Assembly (NCBI RefSeq): GCF_905475345.1
Contig: NC_066609.1
Location: 1 to 64,000, forward strand
Length of the DNA stretch: 64,000 bases
Origin: Vespula vulgaris
Lineage: Eukaryota > Arthropoda > Insecta > Hymenoptera > Vespidae
Direction: 5' to 3'
Of this stretch, positions 39,301-53,440 are shown in pieces (the first letter of the stretch is position 1; each line of letters begins with the position of its first letter). The translations under genes were made by a program, and so were the position numbers. The notes beneath the pieces were generated by a model, which made no database searches, had not been told where the DNA came from, and worked only from the letters and a program-made list of their open reading frames with translations.

Positions 39301-40676
39301 GTCATTATTGGTTTTAGTCTCTAAAGAGCGATCTTCCCCGTTATTACCACGTAAACTACTGAAAGGTATTTGGAAATTGGATACACTTGGTTTTTGTCCC
39401 ATTGAAATAACACCTGACTCGTTAAACTTAATTCCGTCTTCCTTTCGACATTCGAACGTTACGTCTGACATTTTGCTATTTGCGTCATTATCGCTATCAA
39501 TAATTTTGATTGGCCAATGAAAGTTTGAATTCAAGCCTTGAGAAATAAATAATTTCCATATTTGAATTACATTTTCCCAATCATCAGGAAAACCATTGAA
39601 GAATTTACCTCGAACGTACTCTGGTACCTCTAAATACATGAAAAAATAGTGCGTTTATCAAAATCAAATAATTATTTATTGATTAGTCAAAGCTACATGC
39701 AAAAATTGAAATTCTTACCATTTCTATTATCCACAATATTTCCTTTTAGATGATATATTTGTTTAAAAATAGACTCTACGCTTGTAGCTGTCAATCTCTT
39801 AAGTATGGGCTTAGTGCGCGCAATTTTTCCACTATGAAGAACAAAAATGAAAAATAAAAATAATAAAGCGATAAAGTATTACAGATATTTCAATTATTTA
39901 AATTTACCTTTCTAATGTTCCTTTAACAAGTAAGTGACCATTTTCATTTAACATAACTCTCCAGTTAAAAAAAGTTCTATTTGATTTTTCTTTGTGACTT
40001 GTAGCAACGACTATTTGAGGACGACCAAAGTCGTTATACTTTGCACTTTCTTTTTGCAATTTAAAAAAATTGGCATTATCAAAAACTTCTTCCATATTTG
40101 TTGGTAATGGCAAATATTTTTCCATTACAGGCAAATTCTCATTAATCGATAATGTTTTGCCATTGAAGCAGTCTTTTTTTCTTGAAGATTGTTCGATACT
40201 TGAAGATGTAATTATTGGTTTATATATAGTATATCTATTTTTTTTCTTTGCCATCATATTTCTCAAGTTGTTACTAGAAGAGACAACTTCGTTTTCCATC
40301 TGAGAAGTATGTAGAAACAAACTGGTGTAATTCATATCTTGCATATCCGCATTGATGCTGGATATACTACATATTGAGACTGGGACTACTTGGCTATTAT
40401 TTATCATCTTCTCCTTTTCCCCCTGTAAAACAAATTTCAGAGAACGTTTTAACTTTTTGTAAGATTCATCTTTCTTAAAGTTTGCAAATTTCGTTTATAA
40501 TTTTTCATTGGATAAAAAAAAACACATCCCTATGCGTATCTATCATAGAGGTACAGAAGAACGTACTAATTTTATAGACGTATTAAAAATAGGCATAAAT
40601 TATATAAACAATAAGATTCAATACATATAAATGAACGTTAACGATCAATCCATTAATATCTAGAACTTACCTCCAT
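36379..40676 (-). CDS. KNL2/M18BP1-like centromere protein with two SANTA-like domains and a CENP-C motif
   Basis: Ten exons in coding order: 40671-40676 (ATG GAG only), 39908-40422, 39719-39831, 37826-39629, 37633-37763, 37474-37563, 37265-37378, 37075-37175, 36625-36714, 36379-36510. One frame, 1031 residues. SANTA-like 1 is at ~154-240 (starts FFNWRV, ends NGFPDDWENVIQIW). A long, charged, probably disordered centre fills ~240-785. SANTA-like 2 is at ~785-885 (starts SDWIPRV, ends CPLNINEFCKMW). A CENP-C-type motif follows at ~915-925 (SSRGRRIFPPLSYW, then GERVAFRDNEIVY). In other eukaryotes proteins with this architecture bind CENP-A nucleosomes and direct CENP-A loading. The SANTA calls are my reading of a weak motif; the CENP-C motif is clear. 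CENP-C itself is less likely, as no cupin domain is present. Confidence 0.78.
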
Positions 40677-42309
40677 CGTGCCTTAGACCAATAAATGCGT
40701 TTTTGCGTTCGAAAATATTTGAATTTTTACACACACATCAAAATTGTTCATTACCTTACGCTCGAAGCGTGTGTAACTTCGAAAAATGAAGCAGGGACGA
40801 CGAACAGTCTTAAACGGTAGAAATAAGTGCTATGCGCGCACACGCACACACAGCCGTATATGGCCACAAATTTCTAACCTTATTTTTAAAAAACCTCTTA
40901 ACTAGATTTGTATAACTACTCATAATTTTCGGAAAATAAAATTTCCAATTTCAACGATACATCCAACGTTCCAATATATTGAAATTTCAATCAATCGTTT
41001 AACAATGTAATAGCGCGTGTAGAATATAAGAATTTCTATTTCCAATAAAATACTTGATAAACAGATATTTAAAAAGTAAGAAAACTATATGCGGGCGACT
41101 ATGCGCATTTATATATTATCTGATTTGATATGCGTAGTCTGCGTCGCCAACTTCTGGCACGACATTTTAATGGAATATTTAGTTAGTTACTAGGATTGTT
41201 TAAATAGTTAACTTTAGTGTTAAGCAGTTGATAAATATATCTCTAGGCTACGTTCCTAATAAATAAGAAAGTCGTCTTAGTTAGACGTTGACAGAAGGTG
41301 TATGTATGTACCGAATTCACGATATAAAAATGAAATATTTTTGCTAGCTAAAAATATTCGTTATCGCGAACGCAACTCTTCTGATCTAATTCGTTACAAT
41401 TTATCGCGTGTTAACATTGTTTACCGTTTGAAAGTAATTTAGAAAGACAGGCTTGTCCTACCTAATCTTGCTAATCAAGGTTGCGCATCTCGATGCGATC
41501 TTTTTCAGACATCGTTCGTGTTGTAAATAGAGATGTCGATATTTTTCTTGTCGAAGGACGGATTTTTTAATAAAAATTGTGAAAATTACATTTATTTCTC
41601 CTACCTCGCCATATTCCTTTTAATTTTTACAAATAAAAGTTTTTTCATGACTAGATTTACCCGCGATTAGATCATTGTCAAACAACAGATGTGCATTATT
41701 GTTCGTTTAGAATTGTAAACATTTATTTTTATTTTCCTTTCTCTTGCCCTAAAAATACAACAGCAGATTCTTCGGATCTCACGGATTAATGATAGGCTCA
41801 ATAATGTATCCAAATTGAATATTATAATATTAATGTATTTTTTATTAAAAAATTATCGTGATTCAATCTGGTACGATGTTGGGAACATATCTTTATTCGA
41901 ATGACGATTGAATTTACACAAAGGTAGTAAAAATAAGAGATCACAGCACTTGCCTTATTTGAATAGATTATTAATTATCGCACATAAATGTAATAATATT
42001 AATGCAACATAATATTTTCATAATATTTAAGCATTTATGAACTTGTACAACCATTATGAATGTAATACAACATTAGTTTGATATATACAATCTAACCTCA
42101 TTAAGGTGTTTTTATTGGAAGCACAAGGTTCCTATAAAATCATAAAAATATTTAGTGACAGATCGCACGTCACCCCTGTAATAAGATATTATAATTGTTA
42201 AATGGCTCTTTATTTACTTTATGGCAAACTAAGTAAAGAACTATACAATCGTTAATGAAGATAAACTTCCTTTGATGTGGCGCTGATACATAATATTATA
42301 AAATTTTCT

Positions 42310-42347
<38 letters not shown>

Positions 42348-43109
42348 CGATAATTCTGTAGGAAAGACTACCTTATATGAATAAACTATTAGAATATTTA
42401 CACTATATATAAAAGGGAGAAAAGAGAATAACCGTTGTTTCGTTATGATATTATCACGAGTATAATGTGGTACGTAGGAACAGGCTATTATTTTTCACAA
42501 TTAAAAGTCGCCGTCACTACGGTCCTCCATCAAAACACATATAAATAAGGATAAACAATTCTATTACAATTTCAATAATATTCTTTTTTTCTTAGATTAG
42601 TATCGATAAGATATCAATTCTATCGTTAGAAGGTGTGAAAGTGACAGATTAATTAAAACAAAAATCGGTGGTAAAAACAAATTTTTCAAGTATTCATACT
42701 AATCTATTATGCAAGACATATCCCTGCGTACCCGATTATCAATGTTGATTGATATGGAAGTAATTTTATCATCTTTATTTTATTGTCATACTACTATATC
42801 ATGTACTTAATTAATTTTTATATATTTGAAAACAGTTATTGCATGTTATTATTTATCATACATACATGCAAAATTCTTTTGTCCTTCAAGAAAAATTAAC
42901 ATATAATTTGTGAGGAGTATAGATAAATATGAATAGATAAATAATATAAACATATATATTTAATAATCAAACATTGATTTATATCTTTTACTACTTAATA
43001 TCAATTTATACCTTACTACTTAAAATCAAAAAGTGTCTTAAGTATGATAAACAATTACAATTGCTTTTTATAATCAAAAATAATAATAATTTAAAGTAAA
43101 GTTAGGAGG

Positions 43110-43160
<51 letters not shown>

Positions 43161-43971
43161 GCATATATGTCTGGTAAATACTTTCGTGTTCATCATGTTT
43201 TTGTAGTAACTGCATAAGGGAATAAAATATATACATATTAAATTCTCTCGATATGATGTTCCAAATTAAACTTTTAAATCTTGGTCACATATGTTCTCTT
43301 ACAATATCAACTGTTATATGTTTACAAATTACTTAATATTATTATAATAAGTATTTATTAGGATAAAATTTGAATATTGTAACATTAGAATAAGATTAGT
43401 AACATTACATAACATTTCTAATTTAATGCAAAGAGCAAATTATGCTATAATAATTACTAAACAAATTGTTTCTTCCAACTGATAACATTTTACTGTTTCA
43501 ACTATCGTATGTTACGTATTATAGATCACTATTTTTATTCTACAAAAGAATACTCATGTTCCCTTGCAGTCAATACATTCAATTTGTCTTATCTAATATT
43601 TTATAGAATATTTATTAATTACCTATCTACTTGTTAAATTTTGAATAAGATTATGTTAAAAAAGCTGTAATAAAAAAATCAATGATATACACACATGCAA
43701 ATAATTAACTAATTGCATGTTTCATGTTGGTCATTTTTTACTGGCTATCACGTTGGCCATTTTAATCGTAGCAAATTGTTTATACAATGAATGAGCTTCA
43801 CTTTGAATACAAGGAAAATTTCATTTTTTAATAATATTATAATTATATACTACTTTGTATTATATATACGTTTTAGTTATACTATTCTTATATTGATTGA
43901 TATAAAAACAAATGAGTTCATATATAAAGATGTGTCTATAAAACATCATTATTAGAAAATCAAACCAAATC

Positions 43972-43974
<3 letters not shown>

Positions 43975-44017
<43 letters not shown>
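43975..44017. repeat. (CA)n microsatellite
   Basis: About 42 bp of uninterrupted CA repeat followed by TA-rich sequence, in the gene-free stretch. Confidence 0.9.
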
Positions 44018-44018
<1 letters not shown>

Positions 44019-45680
44019 AATAATCATATATATATATATACACATATATACATATACAATGATATATATATACACGTGTCGATAAATCAAAATTGTGAAA
44101 TAAAATTTTTTTATATGAAGCTTTGTTTTCGAGAAAATTGCCTGAATATCAATCGAATATATATACAGTTGAATCCCATTTATATGTAATCGATTATCTG
44201 AACTGATTTCATCACAATGTCCGATTTATTGATTATGTATCTGAATTCTTAATCAATCAACTAAAAGGTATGCGTTTATACGAATTAAAATTTTTGTCTC
44301 AATATTTATAAAGCAAAATTTAGTTAAACAAAAATTAACGCCGATAATATGAATGAAGAATGATGCAATTATGCAAGACATTTTATCCTTCGATTGTGTC
44401 GAATAAATTGCATTTTGAAAATACATTTAATTCAATCGTCATTAAACGAATTTCGATATAACTACATATATCTTGTTTACAAATAGAAAATAGTATCTCA
44501 TAAAGATTAATTAACGGCAAAAGCCATAACATAAAACAGTAGATATTTCAAGTCAAGATAAAAAAAAGATTGATTAAAGGAAGTTTGAAGAAATCAAATT
44601 ATCAATCTATGATTTTAATGCTACTTGTAAACAAGTTATGATTTGTATTATTTGTTCAACGATAATTAAGTTAGGTGTAAACGTACTTATACTTAATATT
44701 TCATTCAATTTACTCGAAAAAAAAATTTCGTATAAAAAAATGTTATTTTGCAATTTCGATTCAATTTCTCAAGAAGTCAGTTCTTTCCTGGTTATATCAT
44801 GATTACTGAGCCACTGTGCGCAGCATCCACGTGCACACACACACACGCGCGCGCGCGCGCGCACACACACAATACATATCATCACAAGAAATATATTACA
44901 ATGATTTGTGCTTTGTTTAAAAAATTTGAATCTGGTTAAGGATACTTATTAATAAAAAGTGATGTATTTAAATTTGGATATCTCAAGTTAGCGCAAAGTT
45001 ATATTATAACTACGCCTTTAGATGAAGACAACTTTTCCAAATTTTATGATGATATGATTTCGTTTGAAACCCACTGCATCTCATGCTTATAGTCGTCAAA
45101 TATGGGTACGATTACAGATATAGGTAGACGTACATAACGTATTGTAGACGACTAGAAGCTTTGAGTAGCAAGTAGGAACTATAGGGAAATTGAACAATTT
45201 GTGCAAAGAGACTGGTAATCTTCCTTATTTACTCAAAGGTTCGAGTAGTTGTGTGGCAGATGTTCCTTATGCTTAATTAGCTAAATTATTAAGCAATTTT
45301 TTTTTATTTTATTCTTCCATTATTTTTTTATATCAGAATATAACTAAATATATGAAACTTGAATAATCCAGTTACATAATACAATTATTCTTAAAATTTC
45401 CATAGAAAATTCCTCAAAATGGGAGATTGCATGATTTAAAATTAAATGAAAGTTTTAACAGCTAACTCCAAAAGATGACTACCATTATTAATCTTTTGTC
45501 ATCAATTAATGTACATGTGTATTTTTGGTGTTAACAATTGTATATGATTAAATACTTAAATAAATATCTATTATAAACTATATGCTTATTAAACATAACA
45601 AATAAAAATTATTTATGATAAGTTATAAAACCAGGCATTTAAAGGCATATATATGTGTGTGTGTGTATATATATATATAA

Positions 45681-45860
45681 TTTGATACACACACACACAC
45701 ACACACACACAGAGCAGACAGACAGACAGACAGAGTTATGCGTACGTAGGTGTACGTGTATATGTATGATGCGTGTTCATAAGTATGTAAGTCTGTATGC
45801 ATGTTTATATGTTTGTGTGGATGGATGGATGGATGTATGTATGTATGTATGTATGTGTCG
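45681..45860. repeat. Cluster of CA, GACA and GGAT/GTAT microsatellites
   Basis: Three short arrays lie within 180 bp: (CA)n at 45686-45710, (GACA)n at about 45714-45733, and (GGAT)4 passing into (GTAT)5 at 45818-45856. Confidence 0.85.
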
Positions 45861-46217
45861 ACAATAAAAACACATATCTAACTTTTCTTATAGTATGAAG
45901 TAATATACAAAGTTAACATGTGTATGGTGCACACGTACGCGCGCGTGTATACGTTAATACACATACACGAACGTAAATGCACGCATACGTATATAATTTA
46001 TTTTATCTGCAAAACTTGACCATGTTAATATTGAACTGTGAATTATATAAAATCATCAATTTATGTAGATTTTATATCGTTATTGTATCGTTTTTTCCAT
46101 TATCACAGATTGTTTTAGTGGTAGGCCTACTGTTTATATCAGGTATAAAAGGCCAGCAATCGACTAGTAAATTTAATAAAATCTGCTTAAATTCTGCTTC
46201 AAGCATTGATATCGCCA

Positions 46218-49200
46218 TCATGCTTCTAACGTCGGAAATAGTCTTGTGAGAACAAAATAAGCCACATCATCATTACTCCAATATCTAGTATGCGCCACTA
46301 CTGCATATAAATAATTTCTACCTAATCCAACCGCTCGTAAAACGTAATCCAAACGTTGCGTTAGCTCTAATGAATATAGAAAATTTAATTATACTTTGGT
46401 GTGTTAAGCAACTAGGAATATATAATTATAATCTATAATCAATACCTTGCCCTGGACGGATTGGAGGATTTGAATCAGGCGTTGGTGAAGATGAGCCTTC
46501 TTTGACATTCCAACCAGCTCTAACTAAACCCCAAAGGCTCCACCCTTTCTCTGTATTACGATTGGATACATCCACTGGACTATCTTCTCTTTCGTCGGTC
46601 TCTATTAATATAAAAGAATGTATGAAAATTAGATATACCATATCGCGCTAATTCTCCTTTTACGAAGTAGTTAATTCTATTTATTAACATTTAAGCGATC
46701 AAAGATTTTAAAAAATCAGTATCTTATATAGATATATATTATTTAAATTGACATACCAGTGGGAGATATATTTTGATCTGCATTAACTATTGACGAAGAT
46801 TCTATTTGTAATTCATCGACTCCTCCTCCGTATGGTGGTATAACAACTGGCTCAACTTTACTATATCCTCTTTCCAAAAGTGGTTCCATACGATATGCTA
46901 CAGGATCAGACCAATGAAATATATTATAAAACCTTTTGCATAAACCTTGAGGCATTACATCTAATCTATTGGACGGTGTACGTGTGCGCAATGCTAAAAA
47001 CACTGACAAAGGAGAACCCAGACAAAACAAGTTCTCAATCTGTAAATAAGAAAATATAATAAAAAAAATGTCGCAATAAGATATCCGTTCTGCTTTCCTC
47101 ACAAGATCATGTTAAATTTACTTACAGGAAATTGTAAACCTTGCAACAAAACTTCTTGATCCGGGGATGGAGGTCTTGTGTCAGGACCCATCCATCCTGT
47201 GACTATGTCATATACGATCACGCAACCTAACGAATGTGCCAAAATTGAAACTTTCCCTTTCCAGTCAGGATGTCTGCTAGTAAACATGAAATATAATCTA
47301 TTCAATTCTTTCTGTAATCCAGCTCTTACTTCCCCGCCATATAGAGGGCTCGTATAATAAAGTATATCCATTGCTGATGTATTTAATAGATGACGGATAC
47401 TTAACACGCTGTATGGTGTAATAGCTTCAACTATATCTGGAAAGATATGTAAGAAGATATATAAATAATCGTTTGAGTTATGGCTTTCTCATAACTTATA
47501 TATTAATACGTTTTATGGTCCAGTAACTTTCGGTCCATCTGTGATCGTCATATATTAAGTCAGAGTAGAATTCAGAATTTTATTTACCTCCATCGAGTTT
47601 CAAAGACGATCTCCATTCAACTGGGAAAAACTCAACTCTGTAATTTGAATTTGGAAAAAATCGTTGTTTCAGTCGTTCTATGCATTCTCTAAATCTGTTA
47701 AAGAATAAATAATATAATTAATTATTTGCACTATTAGCAGTTAAGGGAATAACTTTCTTCATATTAAAACATAGGCCAAATCTCTAATTCTTTATTTAAA
47801 TTAAATCTCTAATCATAAAATTTAACAACAAAATAAAATAAAAAAGTCATACGATGTTGTATTGCGTATTATTTTTCCAGTGTCTCTCTTTTGACCGATT
47901 CCATGAACGACAAAGACTAAATGGTCTATATCTTGGGGCTTATCTTCCATTGTAGCAGGAACTTTATATCCCCTTTTTAATCGATATCCTGTGGCTACAA
48001 TGTTCATTGTATTTAAGTATGTATATATTTTTATAATTTTTTTTTTTTTATTACTATAATATTACTTTTATAAAAAAAAAAGGACAGTAATACTATACTA
48101 CAGAATCCATTCAAGATTTAAGTCTGTAAGATTTATGTATCTATTATCATTTCGTAGAACACGAACAAATATAATAATGAAAAAGTAATTACTTTTAGGC
48201 AAACCCAGTTTGGATGTAACACTGCGCATTAATTTACTTGTTGTATACTCGCTATATAATGCAACATAATCTATAGAGTGCCAGTCGACGTGAAATTCTG
48301 GAAAGCATTCTGTGTGCAATACTGAAACATTAACGTATTAATCAATATTTCAATTTATTCAATTTCGAAAAAATTTAATCAATTTAAATAATTTCCAAAT
48401 TTATTTAATCTCCAAAAGAAATGAATAATTATTAATATGACACTATATAAAAATAATCAATACCTTTGTATGAATAAGAAGAGGCATTAGTTTCAGGCAT
48501 TGACCTATAATGTTCCGAAGATTGTTTCGGGAACAATTTTAGATGAACTTCCTCTATGACTTTAGAATGTTCTATTTCCAATGGTATCCAACTACCGTCG
48601 TAGTACCATGTACCTCTCATTATTTCCCATTCTTCGCCTTTAATTAAACATAGTTGTAATATATTTCTATTAGATTATAATAATACATCGTAAAATATAT
48701 CGCAGCAAAATAAAGTGAAATGAATGATATTAGAAAGATTTATAGAAAATGTAGTTCTTAAAAGTGTTTTGTAATAAAATTGTGGTAACGACAAGGAGGT
48801 AGTCCAAATACGTAACGATAATTCTTATAAACGGAGATTAGCATTTACGGTATTTAAAATGCATAAAGATAACCATAAAAATTATTCCATGATTCTAAAC
48901 TTTTGTGGACTCCTCTTACACAAACCAAGATTATTAAAATTTATATTCAGTTAAATCATAATCTCATATATCAGTTTTACTAGCTTTAATCTCTTATGCA
49001 TTGATTCATAAAAATAAATATGAAAATATTTTCAACGTATATTATACTTCATGTAAACGATAAAATATTTACTTCAAAGGTATTTGTAACGTCTGGATTT
49101 ATCGCGTATCAATTTCTTCCTCTTTGCCGTTTCCACGCGTATAAATTTTAATATTCTTCATCGTGAACTATATAATATCTGAAAAGATTATTCGATAGCA

Positions 49201-49725
49201 ATGTTAAGTATAAACGACAAAATTTTTGTTAATCAAAATGAGCACCTGGCCAATATATCGAGACACATTTCATATTATCAATTTCTGTGTCGTACATTCC
49301 TCCTCTAACCACAACTTTCTCGGCAGGTGGCAATTCATTACTTTTCCCATCAATTTTATTGAGAAGGCTTTGTCTTTCTTGCCAAGCTGCTTCTATTCTT
49401 AAACTATCGTATCCACAAAACTCTACCCATCTTTTATCGACTCCACCTTTGTAGAACCAACGGATCTCTTCGGGTGTTAGAGGTTCTGCATGCGTTGGTT
49501 CATTAATTGTACTTTTTGTATCTTCTTTTGTACTTTGTGTACTTTGTTCGTTGTTTGCCTTTCCATTCCCTTCAATAAGAATAATCATAGCAAATTGTAT
49601 TATCCTTTTCTTGTGTTTTTGCTTACCATTATAATTGTACGATAGTACAACTTAATACCTTCACAAATATCAATTTCCAAAGCAACTTCACTGAATGGAT
49701 CTACTTCAATTGGGTTACTGGACAT
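46218..49725 (-). CDS. PAPLA1: Intracellular phospholipase A1, DDHD1/PAPLA1 type
   Basis: A cytosolic lipase acting on phospholipids such as phosphatidic acid at ER and Golgi membranes. Ten exons in coding order: 49659-49725, 49246-49569, 48464-48637, 48193-48321, 47853-47994, 47588-47694, 47126-47436, 46757-47039, 46446-46601, 46218-46366. One frame, 613 residues. An N-terminal WWE-like stretch (RWFYKGGVDKRWVEF) is at ~55-75. FVVHGIGQ precedes the nucleophile elbow ILAHSLGCVIVYDI, with the catalytic Ser in HSLG. The DDHD domain carries HWSDPVAYRMEPL, a split acidic/Ser linker (IESSSIVNADQN...), and ends with AHTRYWSNDDVAYFVL. The AHSLGC elbow is closer to DDHD1 than to DDHD2 (GHSLGS). The N-terminus is shorter than in vertebrate DDHD1. 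Confidence 0.93.
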
Positions 49726-49777
49726 TCTTTAAATCGTTGGAAGCGATCGAACCCTCTATTATGTTTAAAAAAATCAC

Positions 49778-49812
<35 letters not shown>

Positions 49813-52167
49813 GCATATATATAGATAGATAGATAGATAGATAGATAGTACGCACGCACACGAACGCACGCGTCACATACACACACACACGCTCACACGC
49901 TACGCTCACCGACTATATCGCGCAGTAAGTTAGAATGCACAATGCATTTCAATAACAAATAATATTCAAGCACAATATTAATCGACGATATGTACTTACG
50001 ATTTATTACAAGTATTACTACACTATATAACACTGTATTCTCAGTACGAAATAAAACGATATTTTGATACGAAGTTTATCATAAAATTCTATTTGTATCC
50101 GATATAATCAAAGAAAAAAAAACACACACACACACACCGACAGGCAGCGACGTTTGAAATATTGCGTGACACTTAAAGTCTCCCGATACACGAGAATTTA
50201 CCTTCCGCGGACGATAGTTATCTAAAAATATTGTAGCTCTTCTTAAACGCACAACGAGACTGATTCATTTCCCTGAAACGTCGTCTTATGTAACTACATT
50301 TGATTTCCGTACGGGTTTCTGTTCCGCAAACGCAATATGTTTAAATTCCAGAACTTGGACAGCTGATCGTCAACGGCACGAGCAACATAGTCATAGGAGA
50401 TTAATGCAATGGACATATATGTATGATATGTCCATACATACATATAAACTTACGATGTATCGTAGCATAGTGTGCAATGCGCGTATCGCATGCTGGCGCG
50501 CGCGTCAAAATATGCAGTTTATGTATGTATGTGTGTGTGACATCACGTATCGTATAATCGGTCTATATGTGCGTGCGTTATGCCTCTCAGTCACAAAGAA
50601 AATTGGAAATATTCAATTCTAAGGAATAAAATGAATATATATCTTTCAAAATTTTCCAAACGTTGTACCAATTACTCTATATTTGCATTTGTAGAGGAGT
50701 AACAAAGATAATAAATAAAGCGTATTAGATCTTCGATAAAACGATCGTTTTGTTCGAGATGTAACGTGGTAATTGTCTTTTTTTTCCTTTCATGCGCAAT
50801 TGGGACGAGGAATAAGAATTTTATACGCGTGCGTAACGCATTAATAGTTTTATTCGGGTCATGCGAGTTTACATGAATATGCACATGTGTATATACGCAA
50901 AGAAATTTGAAAAATTTTAATGTTAGTCCGTTATATCAATTGGATAATCGTCGACGTATTAAAGCGTTAGACAAGATAAATTTGTTAATGAATTTAAACG
51001 AATCTCAACAAAGCTGATTTACGTAATTTACGTCATAAATATATTATAAATTAACGTATATTGTGTAGAGACGATACATAGACGGGTTTATTTCGGCTAT
51101 AGCGAATCGGACAGATGTGGGTTATCATCGTGATTTTTACGATGACATATAACTTGTAATTTCAGGTTAGCGAAATGTTGGGTAAAATCGTTCGATCTTA
51201 TTGTTACGCATTAATATATAGTAACGCGAGACAATCTATTTACGAATGACGTAGTTCGATCTAACGAATAATGATTGCATCTCGCGTGAATTCAAAGCAA
51301 CAACTTTTATCGTTATGTATTTTTGATAATCGGCGATAAAAATCTTTATGTCTAAAAAGCTTTGTTATTTAATAAAATACATACAATGCATAAGGATATA
51401 CGATATCCACAGAAATATCCGCCAGTCTCGAACGAAATTCAAGCAACTATAAGCGTTCGCTCTATTGGTAACTTCTTTCGCCATTTGTACTATAACGTAT
51501 ACTCGGACAAATTGATTGATATACCATGTATCGTTCTTCGATTGCATTCTACTTATTGTCTTTTTCTTTAGCTTTCGTTCGTTAATTATATACCAGTGGG
51601 AGTGTGCGGATTGCTCGTTGAACAAGCCAACCGGTCTAGATATTATCTTTTCATAAAGTAATCTTCAAAGGATCAATATGAACTATTAATTATATCGCAG
51701 TAAGATACGACGTGCAGAGAATCTATACTTTGTCCGAATTCGAGCACTTTTCTCTCGATCTTTGTCCCTTTGCGAGAAAAGCAAGAGTAAGTTACCGATA
51801 GCAAGGCAAAAATAAAGAAGAGATTTACAAAGATTCCTCGTTTTTCCTTAATAATTGCAAATGCGAGATTATTTTATTTTTCTTTTTTTTCTTTGTTGTT
51901 TCGAAAAATCTTCCTTTCCTCGAGAATACATCGTCATTTTATCGAATAACGAATAAACACATCCATTCATCCGCAAACACGATCAATAATTTACATACGT
52001 ATATTTCAACGTTACAAAGGATCTTATAATAATGTTAATATGTAAAAATAAGAAAATAATAATTATTATCTTATTTATATATTTATTGTTATAAACAGTA
52101 GTATACAATTGTACTTAAAATTAATTTATCTTATACGTGAGAGTTTACATCTATAATAGCCATAACG
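49726..52167. other. Region between phospholipase start and ERH end
   Basis: The left part should contain the phospholipase promoter and 5' untranslated exon. Microsatellites: TA (49778-49803), GATA (49821-49848), CA (49878-49890) and CA (50121-50138). No coding likeness was seen; the many short reading frames look random. Confidence 0.45.
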
Positions 52168-52967
52168 TTACTCGTTATGGCCAGCAGCTCTACGTAATAA
52201 AACGTATATTTTTTCCTTGATCCATTCCTTATTGTACGGCGCATAAGTGTTTGTAGATTTTTGATATACCAAACACGATATGTCTGTCAGCTGATCGACA
52301 AAGTCAAATAATTGACTAATGTCGTATGTGATCGTTGGTGTATTCGGATTTCTTTTCTTTAAGTGTTCTTCGTAAATTTTACATACGCCTATATATAAGA
52401 AATTTTAAGGGATAATAATTAGTACTTTTGATCTTATGAAATACACGACTGAAATTAAATATACAGATATATGTATGCGCGTGTAGATACATAGTAATTT
52501 TTTCCCCCGAGAGATTGCTTCAAATCGACATAGACAACTCGCGTATTCGTGTAGTAAAATATATGAAATAATCCGTTACCTTCCATACATTCGTTGACAC
52601 TCTCGTAGTCTGAAAATGTTCTTGTTTCTGGCCGGTTGCCTGGCTGTACCAGTAATATCGTATGCGACTGAAATTAATGCCTGATTCTTAGTGAAAACGA
52701 ATATTCGAATGAAATGTATTACATATTATTTCAAATTAAATGTAACAATGTAACTATTTGTATACTTCGATCAAATACACGAGTAAGAAAAATTTGCAAC
52801 CATATTTACTATTACATTATATATAGTTTGATATAAAATATAACGGTATAAAAGGAATGTAATGCGCGAAATGATCCAGAAAAATGGTACTACTGATAAT
52901 ACGAATATAAACAATAGACACACACAGTTGATTTTACAAACAATCATAGCAGCAATACAATTACCAT
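52168..52967 (-). CDS. e(r): Enhancer of rudimentary homologue (ERH)
   Basis: A small conserved nuclear protein that dimerises and works with splicing, RNA-decay and cell-cycle partners. Two coding exons are certain: 52580-52667 (SHTILLVQP... to ECME) and 52168-52388 (GVCKIYEEHLKK, YDISQLFDFVDQL, WIKEKIYVLLRRAAG, stop). Joined they give 102 residues; with the initiator Met, 103, against 104 in most animals. The Met must come from an upstream exon ending ATG|GT, since the first exon of this family contributes only Met. Candidates are 52965-52967 (ATG then GTAATT), 53116-53118 (ATG then GTATAT) or one near 53678 (ATG then GTAAGA); I used the nearest as the boundary without being sure. Confidence 0.88.
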
Positions 52968-53402
52968 TTCTGCGTTCTACTTAAAATAATACTTTTTCGA
53001 TAAGATCAAAGAGACAACGTGTGATTATAAATCGTCTTAATCAAATTATTGATACAATCACAAGCATTCATATAAATTATAAATCCAGAATTTTCGATAC
53101 ACAACTGAGATATACCATTTAGTTTTCTCCTTAGAATAAAAAGACTAAGGAGGGAACCAAAGATAGCATATCGTCAAAATTCATTGTAGTTCCATGCGAC
53201 GGAAGTCATTTCGCCATTTAGTATACGCGTTGAATCTTTCATCGCTAGCACTTACTTGCGTAAACATTTTTAGATTTGATTTATAGTTGTTGAATGGAGA
53301 GCATATCCAGCATGGCTTTAAGCATGATCGTCTCGTATAGCTCGACGTCTTAATATATTTAACGATTAAAAATTAATCTCTGATTAAAACATCCTTTCAA
53401 AC

Positions 53403-53440
53403 TTGGCGCGAACAAAAATGTCATATATCAAGATGGCGGC
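53403..53440. promoter_or_regulatory. Putative shared promoter elements (E2F-like and YY1/Pho-like) between ERH and Pgi
   Basis: TTGGCGCGAA at 53403-53412 matches an E2F-type site. AAGATGGCGGC at 53430-53440 matches the YY1/Pho motif common at housekeeping promoters. They lie between the divergent ERH and Pgi genes, 440-480 bp before the Pgi start codon. Function is inferred from motif likeness and position only. Confidence 0.45.

Larger units (their letters stand above)
40677..46217. other. 5.5-kb gene-free AT-rich region
   Basis: It lies between the start of the KNL2-like gene and the end of the phospholipase gene. Microsatellites: TA (42316-42347), TA (43114-43157), CA (43975-44017), CA/CG (44834-44870), CA then GACA (45681-45735), and GGAT/GTAT (45819-45856). 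The first few hundred bases should hold the KNL2-like promoter; I see no distinct element. No coding likeness on either strand. Confidence 0.5.

Noticed and set aside
37822..39639. 605-codon frame as an independent single-exon gene
   Set aside because: Its ends carry splice sites whose phases join to the SANTA-like exons on both sides; the apparent start Met is in the intron before the acceptor at 39630.
51120..51155. Short inverted repeat (TCATCGT...ACGATGA)
   Set aside because: A 7-bp stem in AT-rich DNA is expected by chance and nothing nearby supports a role.
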